A stretch of 64,000 nucleotides of DNA from contig PDUO01000044.1 in NCBI GenBank assembly GCA_003008705.1, positions 188,004 to 252,003 on the forward strand, read 5' to 3'. The translations under genes were made by a program, and so were the position numbers. The notes beneath the pieces were generated by a model. It ran no database searches. It was not told the origin of the DNA and saw only the letters and a list, made by a program, of their open reading frames with translations. Origin of the DNA: Pezicula radicicola (taxonomy: Eukaryota; Ascomycota; Leotiomycetes; Helotiales; Dermateaceae). This document shows positions 13,490 through 25,200 of this stretch, piece by piece (position 1 is the first letter of the stretch; every line of letters begins with the position of its first letter).

Positions 13490-13739
13490 CACCCCTAAAG
13501 AGCCATGTAAGTGATTTCTACGCTGTAGCATCTTAATAATGACAAACAGCTCTCTTTTATATGTGTTTCCACCCCTTTTGGCACATCTGAAATAGTACAC
13601 CCCTAAGCGATACCACCCCTGAAAATGACACCCCTGATTTCCTGACGGGTTCGAATGATGTCGAATAGGAATAAGAAGACGATTTGCGGGCCGAAATCCA
13701 AGTCGAATTAACGTCGAATTAGAAGCTAATCACAGAGGC

Positions 13740-14330
13740 TTTGTTGTTATTGTCGTCTTCCTTGTTGTTAACATTAAGTGCATTCAGCTTGCGTTTAAGG
13801 AACTCCTTGTACTTTTCTAGGTGCTTTATAAAGCAATATACTTCGATATAGCTAATAAATAGATGATTCTTCTTATAGAAATTATAGATCTTCTCTTTTC
13901 CTTAACTATTGCTTAAATAGAAACTACCTAGTGTACCCTTAATAGAGCTGACGAGGTTATAGGCTCTACGGGCTTTATCTATAATATTAGTATAGAGAGC
14001 TTTAAGAGTTAGAGTTAAAGTGCGAGCAATTAAATATTAGCGTTCTATATAAAGTTTGAATTTTAATTTAAGGCCTTTAATAAAGAGGATAACGTAAGCT
14101 TTACTAGAGAGGATAAAATTAAGATAGTAAAGCGCTTTATATTTTCTTTAGTATTATTCTAAAGTACTAGTAAGCTCTTATATATTAAAGATGTAGTCTA
14201 TTTGTATAGCTTAAATACTATAATTACCTTTGCTATTAAGACGCATTAGGATAGTAGCTATAAAATATTAACTCCTAGTTCTAAAGCTATTATATTAGTA
14301 TGTCTAGTGTCTACTTAGTTAGTAGAGAAG
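13740..14330 (-). pseudogene. Degenerate coding relic inside LTR element
   Basis: On the minus strand a stretch near 13750-13890 still reads as protein-like sequence (for example KHLEKYKEFLKRKLNALNV, followed by an Asn/Asp-rich run), then decays into TAG/TAA-rich frames. Family not identifiable by eye. Confidence 0.35.
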
Positions 14331-14500
14331 AGGGATTGCGCTTAGGGTTGATTTAAGGTTCTTCGTTTTGACTATACACTTCGGTCGAGGACAAGGCAAA
14401 TCTTTCTTTGTAAGTCTTATAGGGAATAGCTCTTAATTTAGAGCACGATTAACATTAACGTAAGTCGCTTATAAAGAGTGCGCTAAGGTAATGTTACTAT

Positions 14501-14810
14501 GAACCCTCGATCACCTTGAATATATGGCATATGGAGAAATTGCAGAAGGCGGTGAAAATCGTGAATGAAGGCTTGATTGCTTGCCCCCATTAGGTGGGAG
14601 GCAAGTCGGGCTTATATATTAAAGGATGGGTACCCAGAATGGGCCCAAATCTATACAAAATGAGGCATATAAGGTGCCATTCCATTAACGTAAAAATGGT
14701 GCCATACTAGGCCAGAATGGTCGGAATTAATTTGCGATTTCGGAGGGATCAGCGGGCGCCAGGGCCACCAGAAATGAAGATATACTGGAAACACGTGATT
14801 ACGGGCCGAC
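14501..14810 (-). repeat. Dispersed repeat, copy 1
   Basis: Its reverse complement begins GTCGGCCCGTAATCACGTG, continues with AGTATATCTTCATT, and ends GTGATCGAGGGTTCATAG. The same ends occur in direct orientation at 46985-47267. The interiors are diverged. Confidence 0.5.
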
Positions 14811-15087
14811 AGTTACTAAAGAAGCAAGACTTAAGTGCTCGAAAATCGAGGTCTTTTAATATAGCTCAAATTAGTGAATTAACTACTTAGTAAATTGACT
14901 TAACTCTAGATTGTAGCTTTAACTTAGAGTAGCTAACTTAGTAACTCTAGTGATTCTAAATAGACTATTGACGCGCTAATGTGGTTTGTGTAATAGCTAG
15001 TTGTCGTACTAGAAAACGGATAGAACTCTTAATTAATTAATTACATTCTTGCGATTTAGTAATAAAGAGCTATCTAGGCTTATAACC

Positions 15088-15219
15088 TATTAAATAGGAA
15101 GGTTATTTAGGAAGTAATATATAGTAGCAATGTGGTTTTTTGTGTTCTGTGTAGAAGCTAGAGTACTAGAATGGGCCTACTTATAGGGACGGTTATATAA
15201 CTATTCCGTATATTTAATA
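15088..15219. repeat. Right LTR (132 bp), RIP-mutated
   Basis: Same length as the left LTR and collinear with it. Substitutions are of CpA-to-TpA / TpG-to-TpA type, including both terminal motifs. Confidence 0.87.
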
Positions 15220-15454
15220 TACCACTAGCACGAAGCAACGCCGCAGGAGATCGTTGATAGGCTTCTCGCTTATGTTTACGAGGCACTCTTTTGCTTAGTA
15301 CGTGTGATAGGCGCTCCTAAAGTATTTCTTCGGATTATAGAATCGAGTTCCTGGATTTGCCGTGACATGAGGAGACTGGATGCTAGAACTCGGCGATGTT
15401 TACGGCTTATTGATTAAACAGATGCGATGTGACTACCACGCTAGGAGCAAGCTA

Positions 15455-15899
15455 TAGAAGGTTATTGGGCCCATTTAGGACACATCAATTCCCCCCAAGA
15501 AACCAACGCCTAGAGGTTCTAGAAGGAGCCAAGGTAGTTAATTTATTAGAGAGGCTGTCTGTATAGGTTAATTAGGTACCTATTGTAGATTAAAAAAAAT
15601 AACTTGTTACTACCACCAACCTATACAAATAACAATAATTAAATGCTACTAATTAAGTTCACTTAATTTAAGTAACTTACTTATTTGATATTCTAATTTT
15701 AATTTCCTTAGCAAGGATATATATAAACTATATATAAATAGGTGATATTAAAACGTTAGGAATAGTTTTAATAAGTAGTTAATTTATTAGTTAAGTCCTC
15801 TAAGAAATTAAATTTATAGGAGTCTTAATTCTAAAGTTATTTAAAGATATTCGAAAGGAAAAATTATAGTGGCCCAAATGGGCCCGATAACCTTCCGTA
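15455..15899. mobile_element. hAT-like MITE with 8-bp target-site duplication
   Basis: 445-bp non-coding element. Left terminus TAGAAGGTTATTGGGCCCAT is complementary to the right terminus ATGGGCCCGATAACCTTCCGTA, allowing one indel and a few transitions. It is flanked by GCAAGCTA at 15447-15454 and again at 15900-15907. An 8-bp duplication with TA-start inverted repeats is characteristic of the hAT superfamily. No transposase is encoded. Confidence 0.78.
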
Positions 15900-15907
15900 G
15901 CAAGCTA

Positions 15908-17872
15908 TCCAAAGACAATAAGTCAGGAAGCTGAGTGATTTAGGGTGGGAGGCATTTCCCGCCGATCTGTGCCTCCATTGTCTTCTTCGTTATCATCGTC
16001 GTCGTCGTCAGGTCTTGGTACTGATAGTCAGTCTTGCTAGACATGGCACCAGTGGAGGTCTGCAAAGTTAGATTATGATGACTTTGGATAGGCACGAGTT
16101 CACGTTCAGGAATAAAAGTAAGTGGGTAGTAATAGTGAGATACAATGTAAAGGGGAAGTATGCTTTTTACAGAACGCAACGACGAAAGTACACCACCTAA
16201 TATCTACCACTTACATGGTTTGACACGTGATAGAGCAAGCTCCCAAATACGAAATCACGTGTACAGAATGGATTTATTAGCGTGAGTAAGACGGCGTAAT
16301 CGTACCGACTACCATCCTGAAAAAAAACTTATATCAACTTCATCTCCTCTGTGGTTCTTGACAGTTCTTACTTTCTCCCTTCTTTCGCTCTTCTGTCCCT
16401 TGCGCTTACCGTTCTCTTTTGCTTCTGTTCTACTCTTGTTATTGCCTCACGGTGCCTCCGAGAGTGGTCACGGACACCGAGGCATTTCCCGGCGCCAAGC
16501 CTATACCCATCCATCAGCAGACTTGCAAGCGCAATTATGGACTTGCTGAACCTTGAAGCGAGACATGTAACTTGTCGTGATAATGGCAAAGTCGTCTCTA
16601 TTACAAGCGGATGAAATTGTACAGCTGAAACAACAATGCCTCTACCAACGGGGGATAAGTCAGTAGTAATACTGCGAGGCTAGATATTTCATCAAGAGGA
16701 CTTGATTGCAGTAGGTACGGTACTATCAATGGTACGTTAGATGTTGGATTGTTAGTACAAAGTACCTGGAAGGTTCAGACCGGCGCGTTATCGTGCGATA
16801 CCGGTAGTAAGGGGACGAGAAATTTGCGGGAATTTGTGAAGTTAAATTTTGGTCCCCTTCGTACTCGAGTACCTACAATTATCTCTATATTCTACTTGGT
16901 GCAAAGACAAAACGTAGTTTTTCTCATATTGCGCATTGTGATAGATTTGAGACCTATTTTCAAGGCTAGTAAACTGTCAACTGCCGTGCCTGGTTTCATT
17001 TTCATGGCTCATCCCTTTGGATTGGTCTGGCGATAACATACCTTCGGGTACGGTCGCAGTATAAAGTTGCCAAGAGCCAGACCATCAAAACATCACTTGT
17101 GGGCTTTGGGAACCACTACAGTAGCAGCCTTTCCACTGTCTTTTCTAACCAGTGCGATAAGAATAAACATATATCTCGCAGCCATGAGATTCAACTCCAC
17201 ACGCAGAGCTGATTTGTCTCCGCATTAGCAAAAAATGGGGTGTTTGCAAGCAAGGCCAAGAGCCCCAGGGTATACACACCAGTACCAAAATGCTTTGCGC
17301 CTTCCTATCGGAGAACTCTGTTCGGCTTGGACCGACCCTTTGCACAAACTATGTATCATCAGAAGACATGGCTTTTGGAATGAAGACGAATCAAGCACGA
17401 AAATAACGAATCAACAGCGGTCATTTCTACGCCATCCAGCAGTCAAATGTCAACAATCACAGTTGGCGGCCTTCGTTTCGAGCTTATCGTCCGCCAAGGT
17501 CTGTCTTCAATAAAATATGGGAAACAAACGGGGTTGCCAAGCTACAAAGCGACCCCTCATGAGGTCTTGGTCTCTAGGATAATGCTCTGATATAGCCTTT
17601 ATGGAAGGTGCAAGCATTTGTTTTTAGTATTGCTTGATATCTATAAGGTGGAGCAGTGATAACAATGAAGCTAAGGGCTTGGGTGGAAAAATGGCTGCAA
17701 TCTTGAGGTCATGCAATACTGCTCACTGCGATAAGAGTTCTATCTTCGGGAGTTCATAAGAAACCTTGCGTGCACTGTCCTGATTCTCTGGGAGCTGCAA
17801 GAATCGTTGCTCTCCCATCCATTCTGAGCTTTAGGTCAACTTCACAGCTTCGTCTGGTAGGACTTCGTCAAC
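15908..17872. other. Region upstream of the OPT transporter
   Basis: About 2 kb with short frames only (16351-16614, 16749-17036, 17235-17513), none with recognisable composition. The last few hundred bases probably carry the OPT promoter and 5' UTR. No gene supported. Confidence 0.4.
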
Positions 17873-20800
17873 ATGTCTGAAAGTATTGAGAAGACAAGTA
17901 TGGCTGAAAATGTTGCAAAACATCCAACAAGCGTAGTCAACGAGAAGTCGTCCACTGTAAGGCCTGCGATAATCACATCTTGTTCACCGCAAGACGACTG
18001 ACACTACAATCAGCGAGTCTACGATTCAGGCGACGATATTTCTCTTGATCATGTTGAAGCGTGAGTTCTATGTTGCCCTATGTGAACTACTTGCTGATAT
18101 ACTACAACTCAGCGATCTCAATGTTACGGAGAAGGATCTTCTTCAAGCAAGAGAGTTTGCAAAAGGCCTCAGTCTCGAAGAAGTTCGCTCGGTAAGCCCT
18201 AGCCATATTGCTCCTTTTCCTGCCATGAATGTCGAAAGTAAGGTCCTGACTCCTCGTCTACAGATGATGCAAAAGGTTCTAAAGGTCCACGAGAATGACC
18301 CGAACTTTCCTCTCACGGTCATCGATAAGATCCATACCTTTCTCGACAACGAAGATATCTTCGAGCACCCAGAAAATCACTCGGCCCTCATTCAAGAGAT
18401 TAAAATGGAAGCAGCGTTGATCACAAACAACAGTCCGTATGCCGAGGTGAGAGCCGTGGTCGATAACACAGATGATGTGAACATGCCCTCATCCACTATC
18501 CGAACCTGGGTTATCGGCCTTCTATTCGTTACAGCACTCGCATTCATTAACCAGCTTTTTTCAATTCGACAACCCAGCGTATTCGTTCAAGCCAACGTAG
18601 CGCAACTCCTCTGCTATCCTGTTGGAAAGGCTGCTGAAGCCCTGCTTCCAGACTGGGGGTTCACTCTGTTCGGCACCCGGCATAGCTTGAATCCTGGCAA
18701 GTTCTCGAGAAAGGAGCACATGCTAATTACAATTATGGCAAACGTCGGGGCCAACACGCCGTACACGGACAACATTATTTGGAGTCAGTACCTACCTCAG
18801 TACTTCAACCAGCGCTACGCAGGACATTTCGCGTACCAGATTCTGATTGGACTGGGCACAAACTTCGTTGGTTACGGCATCGCGGGCATATGCAGAAAGT
18901 TTCTGGTCTATCCTACGTACTGTGTGTGGCCAGCATCTTTGGTGACGATTGCACTCAATGCCGCTTTCCATACCGAGGACAATATTGCGGTACCAGGTCC
19001 ATTCAAGAGAATATTCAGAATATCACGTCTCAAGTTCTTCTGCGTTGCTTTTTCATCGATGTTTATATATTTCTGGTAAGTGAGCTAAGTTTACATAAGA
19101 CTTTCTTCTGCTATGCCGACTCTCTACCGTCTATTATAGGGTTTACTGTACGAATTGGTTTATTAGATATCATTCTGATTTGGGTAACTTACTTGGTTTG
19201 AGTAATTTACTTGATTTGAGTAGCTTACTTGTCTTAATCAAAATGATGTCTTCTAAACCAATCTGTACGGTATAACCTATTGATTTCCTGCCACTCTTGC
19301 CACTGTTAGAAAAGTCTTTGTTAACGAAACAACGTATTACAGGTTCCCCAACTACCTATTTCAAGCACTGAGCTACTTCAACTGGATGTCTTGGATTGCA
19401 CCCAATAATGTCAACCTCAATGCTATTGTCGGCATGAGCAATGGACTTGGCCTCAATCCAATCCCAACATTCGACTGGAATGTGCTACTATTCGATTTGC
19501 AGGACCCGCTCATGGTGCCGTTTTTCAACACCGCGAACAAATTCGCTGGTGTCCTTCTTTCGTTCTTCACAATAGTGGGTATGTGGTGGACTAACGCCTA
19601 CAATACGGCCTACCTCCCGTTAGTATTATTTCTTGTTTACTCCCTCATAACTACGAACATGCTTGAATGGAACTTTGCTAACTCGTTAAACAGAATCAAT
19701 TCCAACCGAGTCTATGATAACACAGGAGCACGCTACAACATATCCCTCGCAATCAATGAAAAAGGACTCTTCGACGCAGAAAAGTACGAATCCTATTCAC
19801 AAGCCTTCTTAGCAGCAGGAAACTTGGCCGTTTACCTATACTTCTTCGCCATCTATGCTGCGACTATTTCATACGCCTACTTGTATCATCGTCACGAGAT
19901 CATGATGGGCTTCCGAAATTTGTTCTCCCGTTTTCTCAAGAAGGGTGATGAGGATATGGAGTATAAAGATGCTCATAATCGACTTATGGCTTCTTATCCT
20001 GAAGGTGAGCTATGATTATTCTCTTCCAGAGTTGCTCGCTTAACAAACGCTAACCGTTTTGGACTTTTTAGTACCTGAATGGTGGTACACTATTTGCCTT
20101 CTTGGAGCCATTGGTTGCGCATGTGCCGGTATTGCTGGATGGCAAACCTACACCACAGTCGGAGTTGTATTTTACGGTATAGCTCTGTGCGTCATTTTCG
20201 TCGTCCCAATTGGTATCATCAAGGCCATCACTGGAATTGAAGTGACCTTGAATGTCCTTGCTGAATTCATCGGCGGTTCCTGGGTTGCTGGTAATGCCTT
20301 AGCCATGAACTACTTCAAGTCTTTCGGGTAAGTTGATGAGACCCTAATACAACAATTTCATACACAAGATATGTCACCTGCGCTCACGCTCTGGCATTCT
20401 CTAATGACTTAAAACTAGCACACTACGTCAAAATCCCACCACGCCACACCTTCTTCGCCCAAATGATCGCCACGCTGGTCTCAACCTTCGTCTGCACCGG
20501 AGTTCTCAACTTCCAAATGAATCAAATTGACGATGTCTGCCAGTCCACCCAAGCAAACCACTTCACATGCCCAGGAATCAACACCTTTTTTACAGCAGCC
20601 GTCCTCTGGGGAACCATCGGTCCCCACAAAGTATTCGGTGTAAAAGGACAATATACAGCACTACTCGTTGGATTTCCCATTGGTTTCGTATTGCCATTTA
20701 TAATTTGGTATGCGCAGAAGACTTTTAAGAAGCAGACTTGGTTGAGGCAGGCTCATCCAGTTATTATGATGTATGGTGCTTTGAGTTGGGCTCCTTATAA

Positions 20801-21168
20801 TATTAGTTATACTTGGCCTGCTGTGCCGATTGGGTGGTTGGGAATGGTTTATGTGAAGAGGAGGTTTTTGGCTTTCTGGTCGAAGGTACGTTTCGGCTCT
20901 CTTGGATTATTTCCCTCAAACTCTGAAAATCATTTTTTCAATGCCTATACTCACTACTTTGTAGTATAACTACGTTCTATCGGCTTCTTTCTCTTCAGCA
21001 ATCGCACTCGCAGCTGTTGTCATCTTCTTCGCTCTACAGTGGACAAACAAGAGCCTCGACTGGTGGGGAAACACGGTTTCTTTCCAGGGATGTGAGGATA
21101 CAGCTTGTACTCGGCTTACACTTGCTGATGGAGAGTATTTTGGTCCGAGGATTGGGGAGTTTCATTAG
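17873..21168 (+). CDS. OPT-family oligopeptide transporter, 8 exons
   Basis: Proton-coupled small-peptide (or glutathione-like) importer of the plasma membrane. Exons: 17873-17956, 18014-18060, 18113-18191, 18264-19075, 19343-20004, 20072-20327, 20369-20885, 20965-21168, giving 886 residues, typical for fungal OPTs. Conserved marks are the NPGKFSRKEH motif, MANVGANTPYTDNIIW, YPEVPEWWY across an exon junction, SFGYVTCAHALAFSNDLKLA across the next, and KIPPRHTFFAQ. The C-terminus has a Cys-containing WGNTVSFQGCEDTACTRL segment. Intron 18192-18263 is 72 nt with no stop, so it can be read through. Intron 19076-19342 contains a MITE. Intron 20328-20368 is only 41 nt with an AAG acceptor but is required by conservation. 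The start is the first ATG before the acidic DSGDDISLDHVEA region. Confidence 0.92.
19139..19277. mobile_element. TA-flanked MITE in an intron of the OPT gene
   Basis: 139-bp element with imperfect terminal inverted repeats of about 40 bp (GGGTTTACTGTACGAATTGG at left, complement of CCAATCTGTACGGTATAACC at right). It is flanked by TA on both sides, the Tc1/mariner-type duplication. The centre has three imperfect repeats of ACTTG(G/A)TTTGAGTA. It accounts for the unusual 267-nt length of intron 4. Confidence 0.65.
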
Positions 21169-22071
21169 TTAGAGAGGGAGCGTTTTCGCTTCATTTTGGA
21201 TATTAGGGATTCTATTAACTGGATGTTGTAGAGGTGATCCGGATATATCTTTGGTTATGTCGTGGTTCTTATAGTTCGGAGTTTATGATAACGAAGTAAT
21301 TATCCGATTTTGAAATAATTTTAACTGTCTCTCAAGACTCATTGTTTCTCAACTTTTGCTCAATTGCAGTTCGTGTAATTGCACCAGCGGCACTCATCTT
21401 GCTCGCTTAATATTGCTCCTTTTCATTTTCACCAACGCAGTGGCACTAGATTCCAATATTAACATCACAAAGATAGAAATCTAGGGAGAATATTTGAGGA
21501 GATATAAGAGGAGATATAACAGTGTAGTGCTTCATCAAATTGCAATCACGATGTGAGGTGAGGCATTTAGTAATATCACGTGATAAAAAACAGTCAGTTT
21601 CTCTTCTAGAGCTGTCCAAAGTAAGTTAGCAATTAGTTACTCTTGTTGTAGAAATAATTTGATTGCACGAAGGGCTATTGTTTAATAGGAGGGTGTCTTT
21701 TAATCTTGTAGGCTACTAGTAAGTAAGGTAGGTAGGCAGAGGCTATGTTATGCGTATACAATAGGCAGAGTTAACTAGAACATTGTAGATCTTACTTGGT
21801 ATAGATTATCTATTACTTGATTTAAGCAGATACATAAATAAATAAAAACTACAGGCTACTGTGTTTTCTGGGGAGTTTCGCACCTACCTATCTAGGTATG
21901 ACGCGAAAGTCAGCACACCAGGCACGTGCTCGCGCGGCTGCTGCCTACCAGGCGCGACATCAGCGTCTCGTACCATATTTATCGCATAAATAAACACCAT
22001 CGCGTCCTCTTCGAATCTGAATTCAAATCCATCATCCTCCAACCTCACCTTCACTACATCTCGTCGCAAAG
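21169..22071. other. Intergenic region between OPT and BRCT genes
   Basis: About 900 bp, AT-rich in its middle (21640-21860). The final 150 bp before ATG 22072 is CA/TC-rich and promoter-like. No gene or RNA recognised. Confidence 0.4.
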
Positions 22072-22856
22072 ATGCCCCCAAAGGCAGCTAAAGCTGCTAC
22101 TGCTAGCGCCTCTGACGTCTTCGTCATTATTGATGAAGCTGGCAACGTTCACTCTGTCCATGCGACACAGGATTCTGCAAAGGAGAACGCACCGGAAGAT
22201 GGATCCATCGTCAAGCAGACATTGATTGGAGGTACCGTTACTGTTGTCGCCGCACCAAAGAAAGCTGCTGCAAAGCCCAAGGCTGCCCCCAAGCCCAAGC
22301 CCAAGGCTAAGGCCGAGTCTGAGGAGGACGAAGAAGAAGACGATGAGGGTGTATGTTCTCACATTCTCGCGTTCTCAATTATGTGTAAGACTGACTCCAT
22401 ATCCAGGATGAGGAACCAGCACCTGCTAAGCCAGCACCAAAGACCAAACCAGTTGCTGAGCAACGCGCTGGTAATGCGTCCAAAGCCAAGACTGGAAAGG
22501 ATGACGCAAACCTCACCGATGCTATGAAGCTACTGCTGGGAGGGAGCGGCACTCAGTTGGAGGGTCTCACCATCGTAGTTACGGGCGTTCCACCAAAGTT
22601 GACTCGTAAGAATGCCGAGAAGTTGGTACAACTTTACGGTGCCAAGTTGGGCAAGAGCTTGAGCAAGAAGACCGATTACGTTGTTGTCGGCAATGATGCT
22701 GGCCCCAAGAAGCTGGACCAAATCGCGGACTGGGATTTGAAGACGCTGGATGAGGATGCACTTGTCGCTATGTTGGAGAAGGGTAGCTCTGTTAACGGCG
22801 CGAAGAGAGCTGGAGATGAGGACGAGGCTCCAAAGGCTAAGAAAGCTAAGAAGTAA
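22072..22856 (+). CDS. BRCT-domain protein
   Basis: Exons 22072-22350 and 22407-22856, intron 22351-22406 (56 nt, GTATGT...CCAG), giving 242 residues. The N-terminal region (about 1-60) is a small conserved-looking segment, followed by a Lys/Pro/Ala-rich stretch, an acidic Glu/Asp run and a second Lys/Ala/Pro linker. A single BRCT fold follows at about residues 138-215: GTQLEGLTIVVTGVPP, RKNAEKLVQLYGAKLGKSLS, KTDYVVVGNDAGPKKLDQI, and LDEDALVAMLEKG. This resembles the BRCT of replication factor C large subunit, poly(ADP-ribose) polymerase and bacterial ligase, which bind 5'-phosphate DNA ends. The C-terminus is a basic KKAKK nuclear-localisation-like tail. It is too short to be RFC1, so probably a stand-alone nuclear BRCT protein. 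Confidence 0.88.
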
Positions 22857-23382
22857 TATTTGTGTAAGTCATGTGATTACTTATTTCGATCTAATGAAGC
22901 TGATCCAGCGATTCACAGGCCGTCGTTTTGATTTTCTGCTGTTCTTTTTTGAGCGGGATGGGAAAATTTTGGGTTGAGCACGCTGTACATTAGGGATGGA
23001 TAATGCGACCTATTTTCGAGTGGATGGTGTATTCATTGATACAAATTGCCTTTTACTGAAATGAATGAGATTATTCATGCTCTTTGAACAACGATGCAAG
23101 CTCAATAATGAAAGTGATACCCAAAGTTAGCTAACTTGATTAGACTCAGGACCAGCACAACTAGCGCCCGCATGACTCAACCGGTATTCTACAAACACAT
23201 TTTAGTCCTATAAGTACGACCATAAGAATCTCGCTCAAGCCGCAAAACCAGAAACCACTGAGGTACGAAATACAAATCCACATAAGTTACAGCATTTTTC
23301 AACTGTGCTCTTACAACCGCTAAACCGCATACTTTCACAACACTCGACTTCAACTTCAACTTCAACGCTTTGTACCACAAAA

Positions 23383-24141
23383 ATGGGCGACCAAGGACCA
23401 ATATACTTCTTCAAAGAAGACGACCCACAATGGGGTTTCCTATGCCAATGGTACAAATCCTCCTTCACTTCTCCAAAACCCAGAACTTTCATCGGTAAAA
23501 ATGGAATCCCGTTTTCCTGTCCACCAGATCAGGTTTGGAAGACTGCTGAACAGTAAGCTCCCTACATTTTTTCCACACTCCCCTCATCTATCCCTAGCAT
23601 CATGGTCCCCTACGGCAAATTTAAATCAAATTAGCAAATACTCAATGCTAATGGTGGTAATTGAACGAATAGATACATGATGTGGCACAAAGCAACCTGT
23701 TTCTCGGACCACAGCACAGCTCACGAAATCCTCTTAAAAGGAAGCAACCCCCGAAAATGCAAAGCCCTAGGTAAATCAACCAAAAACTTCGATAACGAAA
23801 CTTGGGATCGGATTAAATCTTCGGTTGTAGAAGAAGGTTCGTATTGGAAGTTTATATGTAGGTTTGGAAATTCTGGAGAACCTTTAAGAGAGAGGTTTTT
23901 AGAGACTGGTGAGAGGGAATTGGTTGAGGCTAGTCCTTTTGATAGGGTTTGGGGGGTTGGGTTTAGGGAGGAGAGCTTGAGGGTTAAGAGTGGGAAGGGG
24001 GGTGTTGGGAGGAGTGAGTGGGGGGAGAATAGGCTGGGTAAGGCGTTGGTGGTTGCGAGGGAGAGGATTAGGGGGGAGATTGAGGGGGAGGGGGTTGAGA
24101 ATGAGGAGGGGGATGAGGAGGAAAATGAGGTGGAAGGGTAG
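23383..24141 (+). CDS. NADAR-domain protein (YbiA/DUF1768-like)
   Basis: Exons 23383-23552 and 23673-24141, intron 23553-23672 (120 nt), 212 residues. NADAR enzymes are N-glycosidases acting on riboflavin intermediates in bacteria, or removing ADP-ribose from guanine; the fungal substrate is not known from sequence. Visible motifs are IYFFKEDDPQWGFLCQWY at the N-terminus, AEQYMMWHKA created across the splice junction, RKCKALGKSTKNFD, and the signature LETGERELVEASPFDRVWGVGF. The last 50 residues are Glu/Gly/Arg-rich and encoded by a strikingly G-rich coding strand (about 23930-24130), possibly low-complexity extension. The domain itself looks intact. Confidence 0.88.
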
Positions 24142-24499
24142 GGGGTTGTTGGTGTTGTGTATCTCTTCTAGGAATCCTATCTTGGTCCTTTGTGGACCCT
24201 TTCGAAGGTTACATTCTTGCCTTTGAAATACATATAGAGTAGTAAACTCCTATTAGTATTTAATAACTTTATCTAACTCTTGTTATATAGCTTAATAATG
24301 TAATAGAGGTCTACGCAAATCGGGGTGATAATAATCCTATTACTATTAGAGTTTTCCCCAGATATATATATGTCTACCCTACTTAAGGGCTTAAGATCTT
24401 GATAACTATAGCGAGTAAACTTAAACTTATAATTTTTAGTTTGAAAGACAACATAGGATTTAGGAATCAAATTTTTTGTAAGAGTTAATATAGACTAAA

Positions 24500-24625
24500 T
24501 GTTGAATATCAAGGTTATTTGGGAGCAATATGTAGTGGGGATGTTGTTGTATTCTGTGTGAAACTAAGAGTGTGAGAAGAGCCTACTTATAGTGGCAGTC
24601 ACATGGCTAGTCCTGTAATTCAATA
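24500..24625. mobile_element. Solo LTR with 5-bp target-site duplication
   Basis: 126-bp copy related to the LTRs at 13358 and 15088. It begins TGTTGAAT and ends ATTCAATA. It shares the internal motifs AAGGTTATTT, TTCTGTGTG and CCTACTTATAG. It is flanked by CTAAA on both sides (24495-24499 and 24626-24630). Confidence 0.82.
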
Positions 24626-24899
24626 CTAAATATTAAAACAGTTTTTTCTTAGTCTATTAAGATAATACTTTTAGTTTTAGTAAGGTAAGTAGAACTAGTC
24701 TGCTTAGTAAATGCAATAGAATAACAAATTCCATTTTACACTAGATTTCGATATTACACCTAGCTAGAATCCATGCAACCTAGGGTTACAGTGATAGTTT
24801 AATCTTATTTAAAGTACTTTTTAGTTAAAACTTAGAATAATAACTTACTTACTAAAGAACGATAGACCAAAAAGCTATTATAGCTGCAAGACAATAATA

Positions 24900-25200
24900 C
24901 TTACGGCAATTGACTTTGTATGTCCCCATTAAGAAAATAAACTATTATACTACCCCCTATTAGGCTAACACTTTTACGCAATATAAGCGTTGCCTAATTA
25001 GGCACCCTCTGTTCCTCATCCTTATTACCGCTAAGACAACTATTATTAGACTATCTCCGTCCCCTATAAATTTCTATAGAGTGCAGATACACGAGGTACT
25101 AAATTAGGGAAGGGTTTATATCGCGTAAAAAGTGTCCTCTAGAGGGGGATAGCACAATAATTTATTTTCTTAGGGGGGACATGCGAGTCAATTGCTGTAA
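24900..25200. mobile_element. Tc1/mariner (Fot1/pogo-like) MITE
   Basis: 301-bp element with about 80-bp terminal inverted repeats (CTTACGGCAATTGAC... at left, complement of ...GTCAATTGCTGTAA at right), including the C-run motif TGTCCCC and AAGAAAATAAA. TA is present on both sides (24898-24899, 25201-25202). No transposase frame. Confidence 0.7.

Larger units (their letters stand above)
13358..15219. mobile_element. Small LTR retroelement with perfect 5-bp target-site duplication
   Basis: Two direct repeats of 132 bp lie at 13358-13489 and 15088-15219. The left copy begins TGTTGAAT and ends ATTCAACA, the canonical TG...CA LTR ends. The right copy begins TATTAAAT and ends ATTTAATA, differing by G-to-A and C-to-T changes in TpG/CpA contexts, as RIP produces. 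Both sides are flanked by TACCA (13353-13357 and 15220-15224), a 5-bp duplication that fixes the boundaries. The 1.6-kb interior has no intact gag or pol. A degenerate minus-strand coding relic (about 13740-14330) and another dispersed repeat (14501-14810) are inside, so this is a non-autonomous or gutted element. Confidence 0.88.

Noticed and set aside
16351..17036. Hydrophobic frames upstream of the OPT gene
   Set aside because: Leu/Ser/Phe-rich translation of a pyrimidine-rich tract; no consistent gene model.
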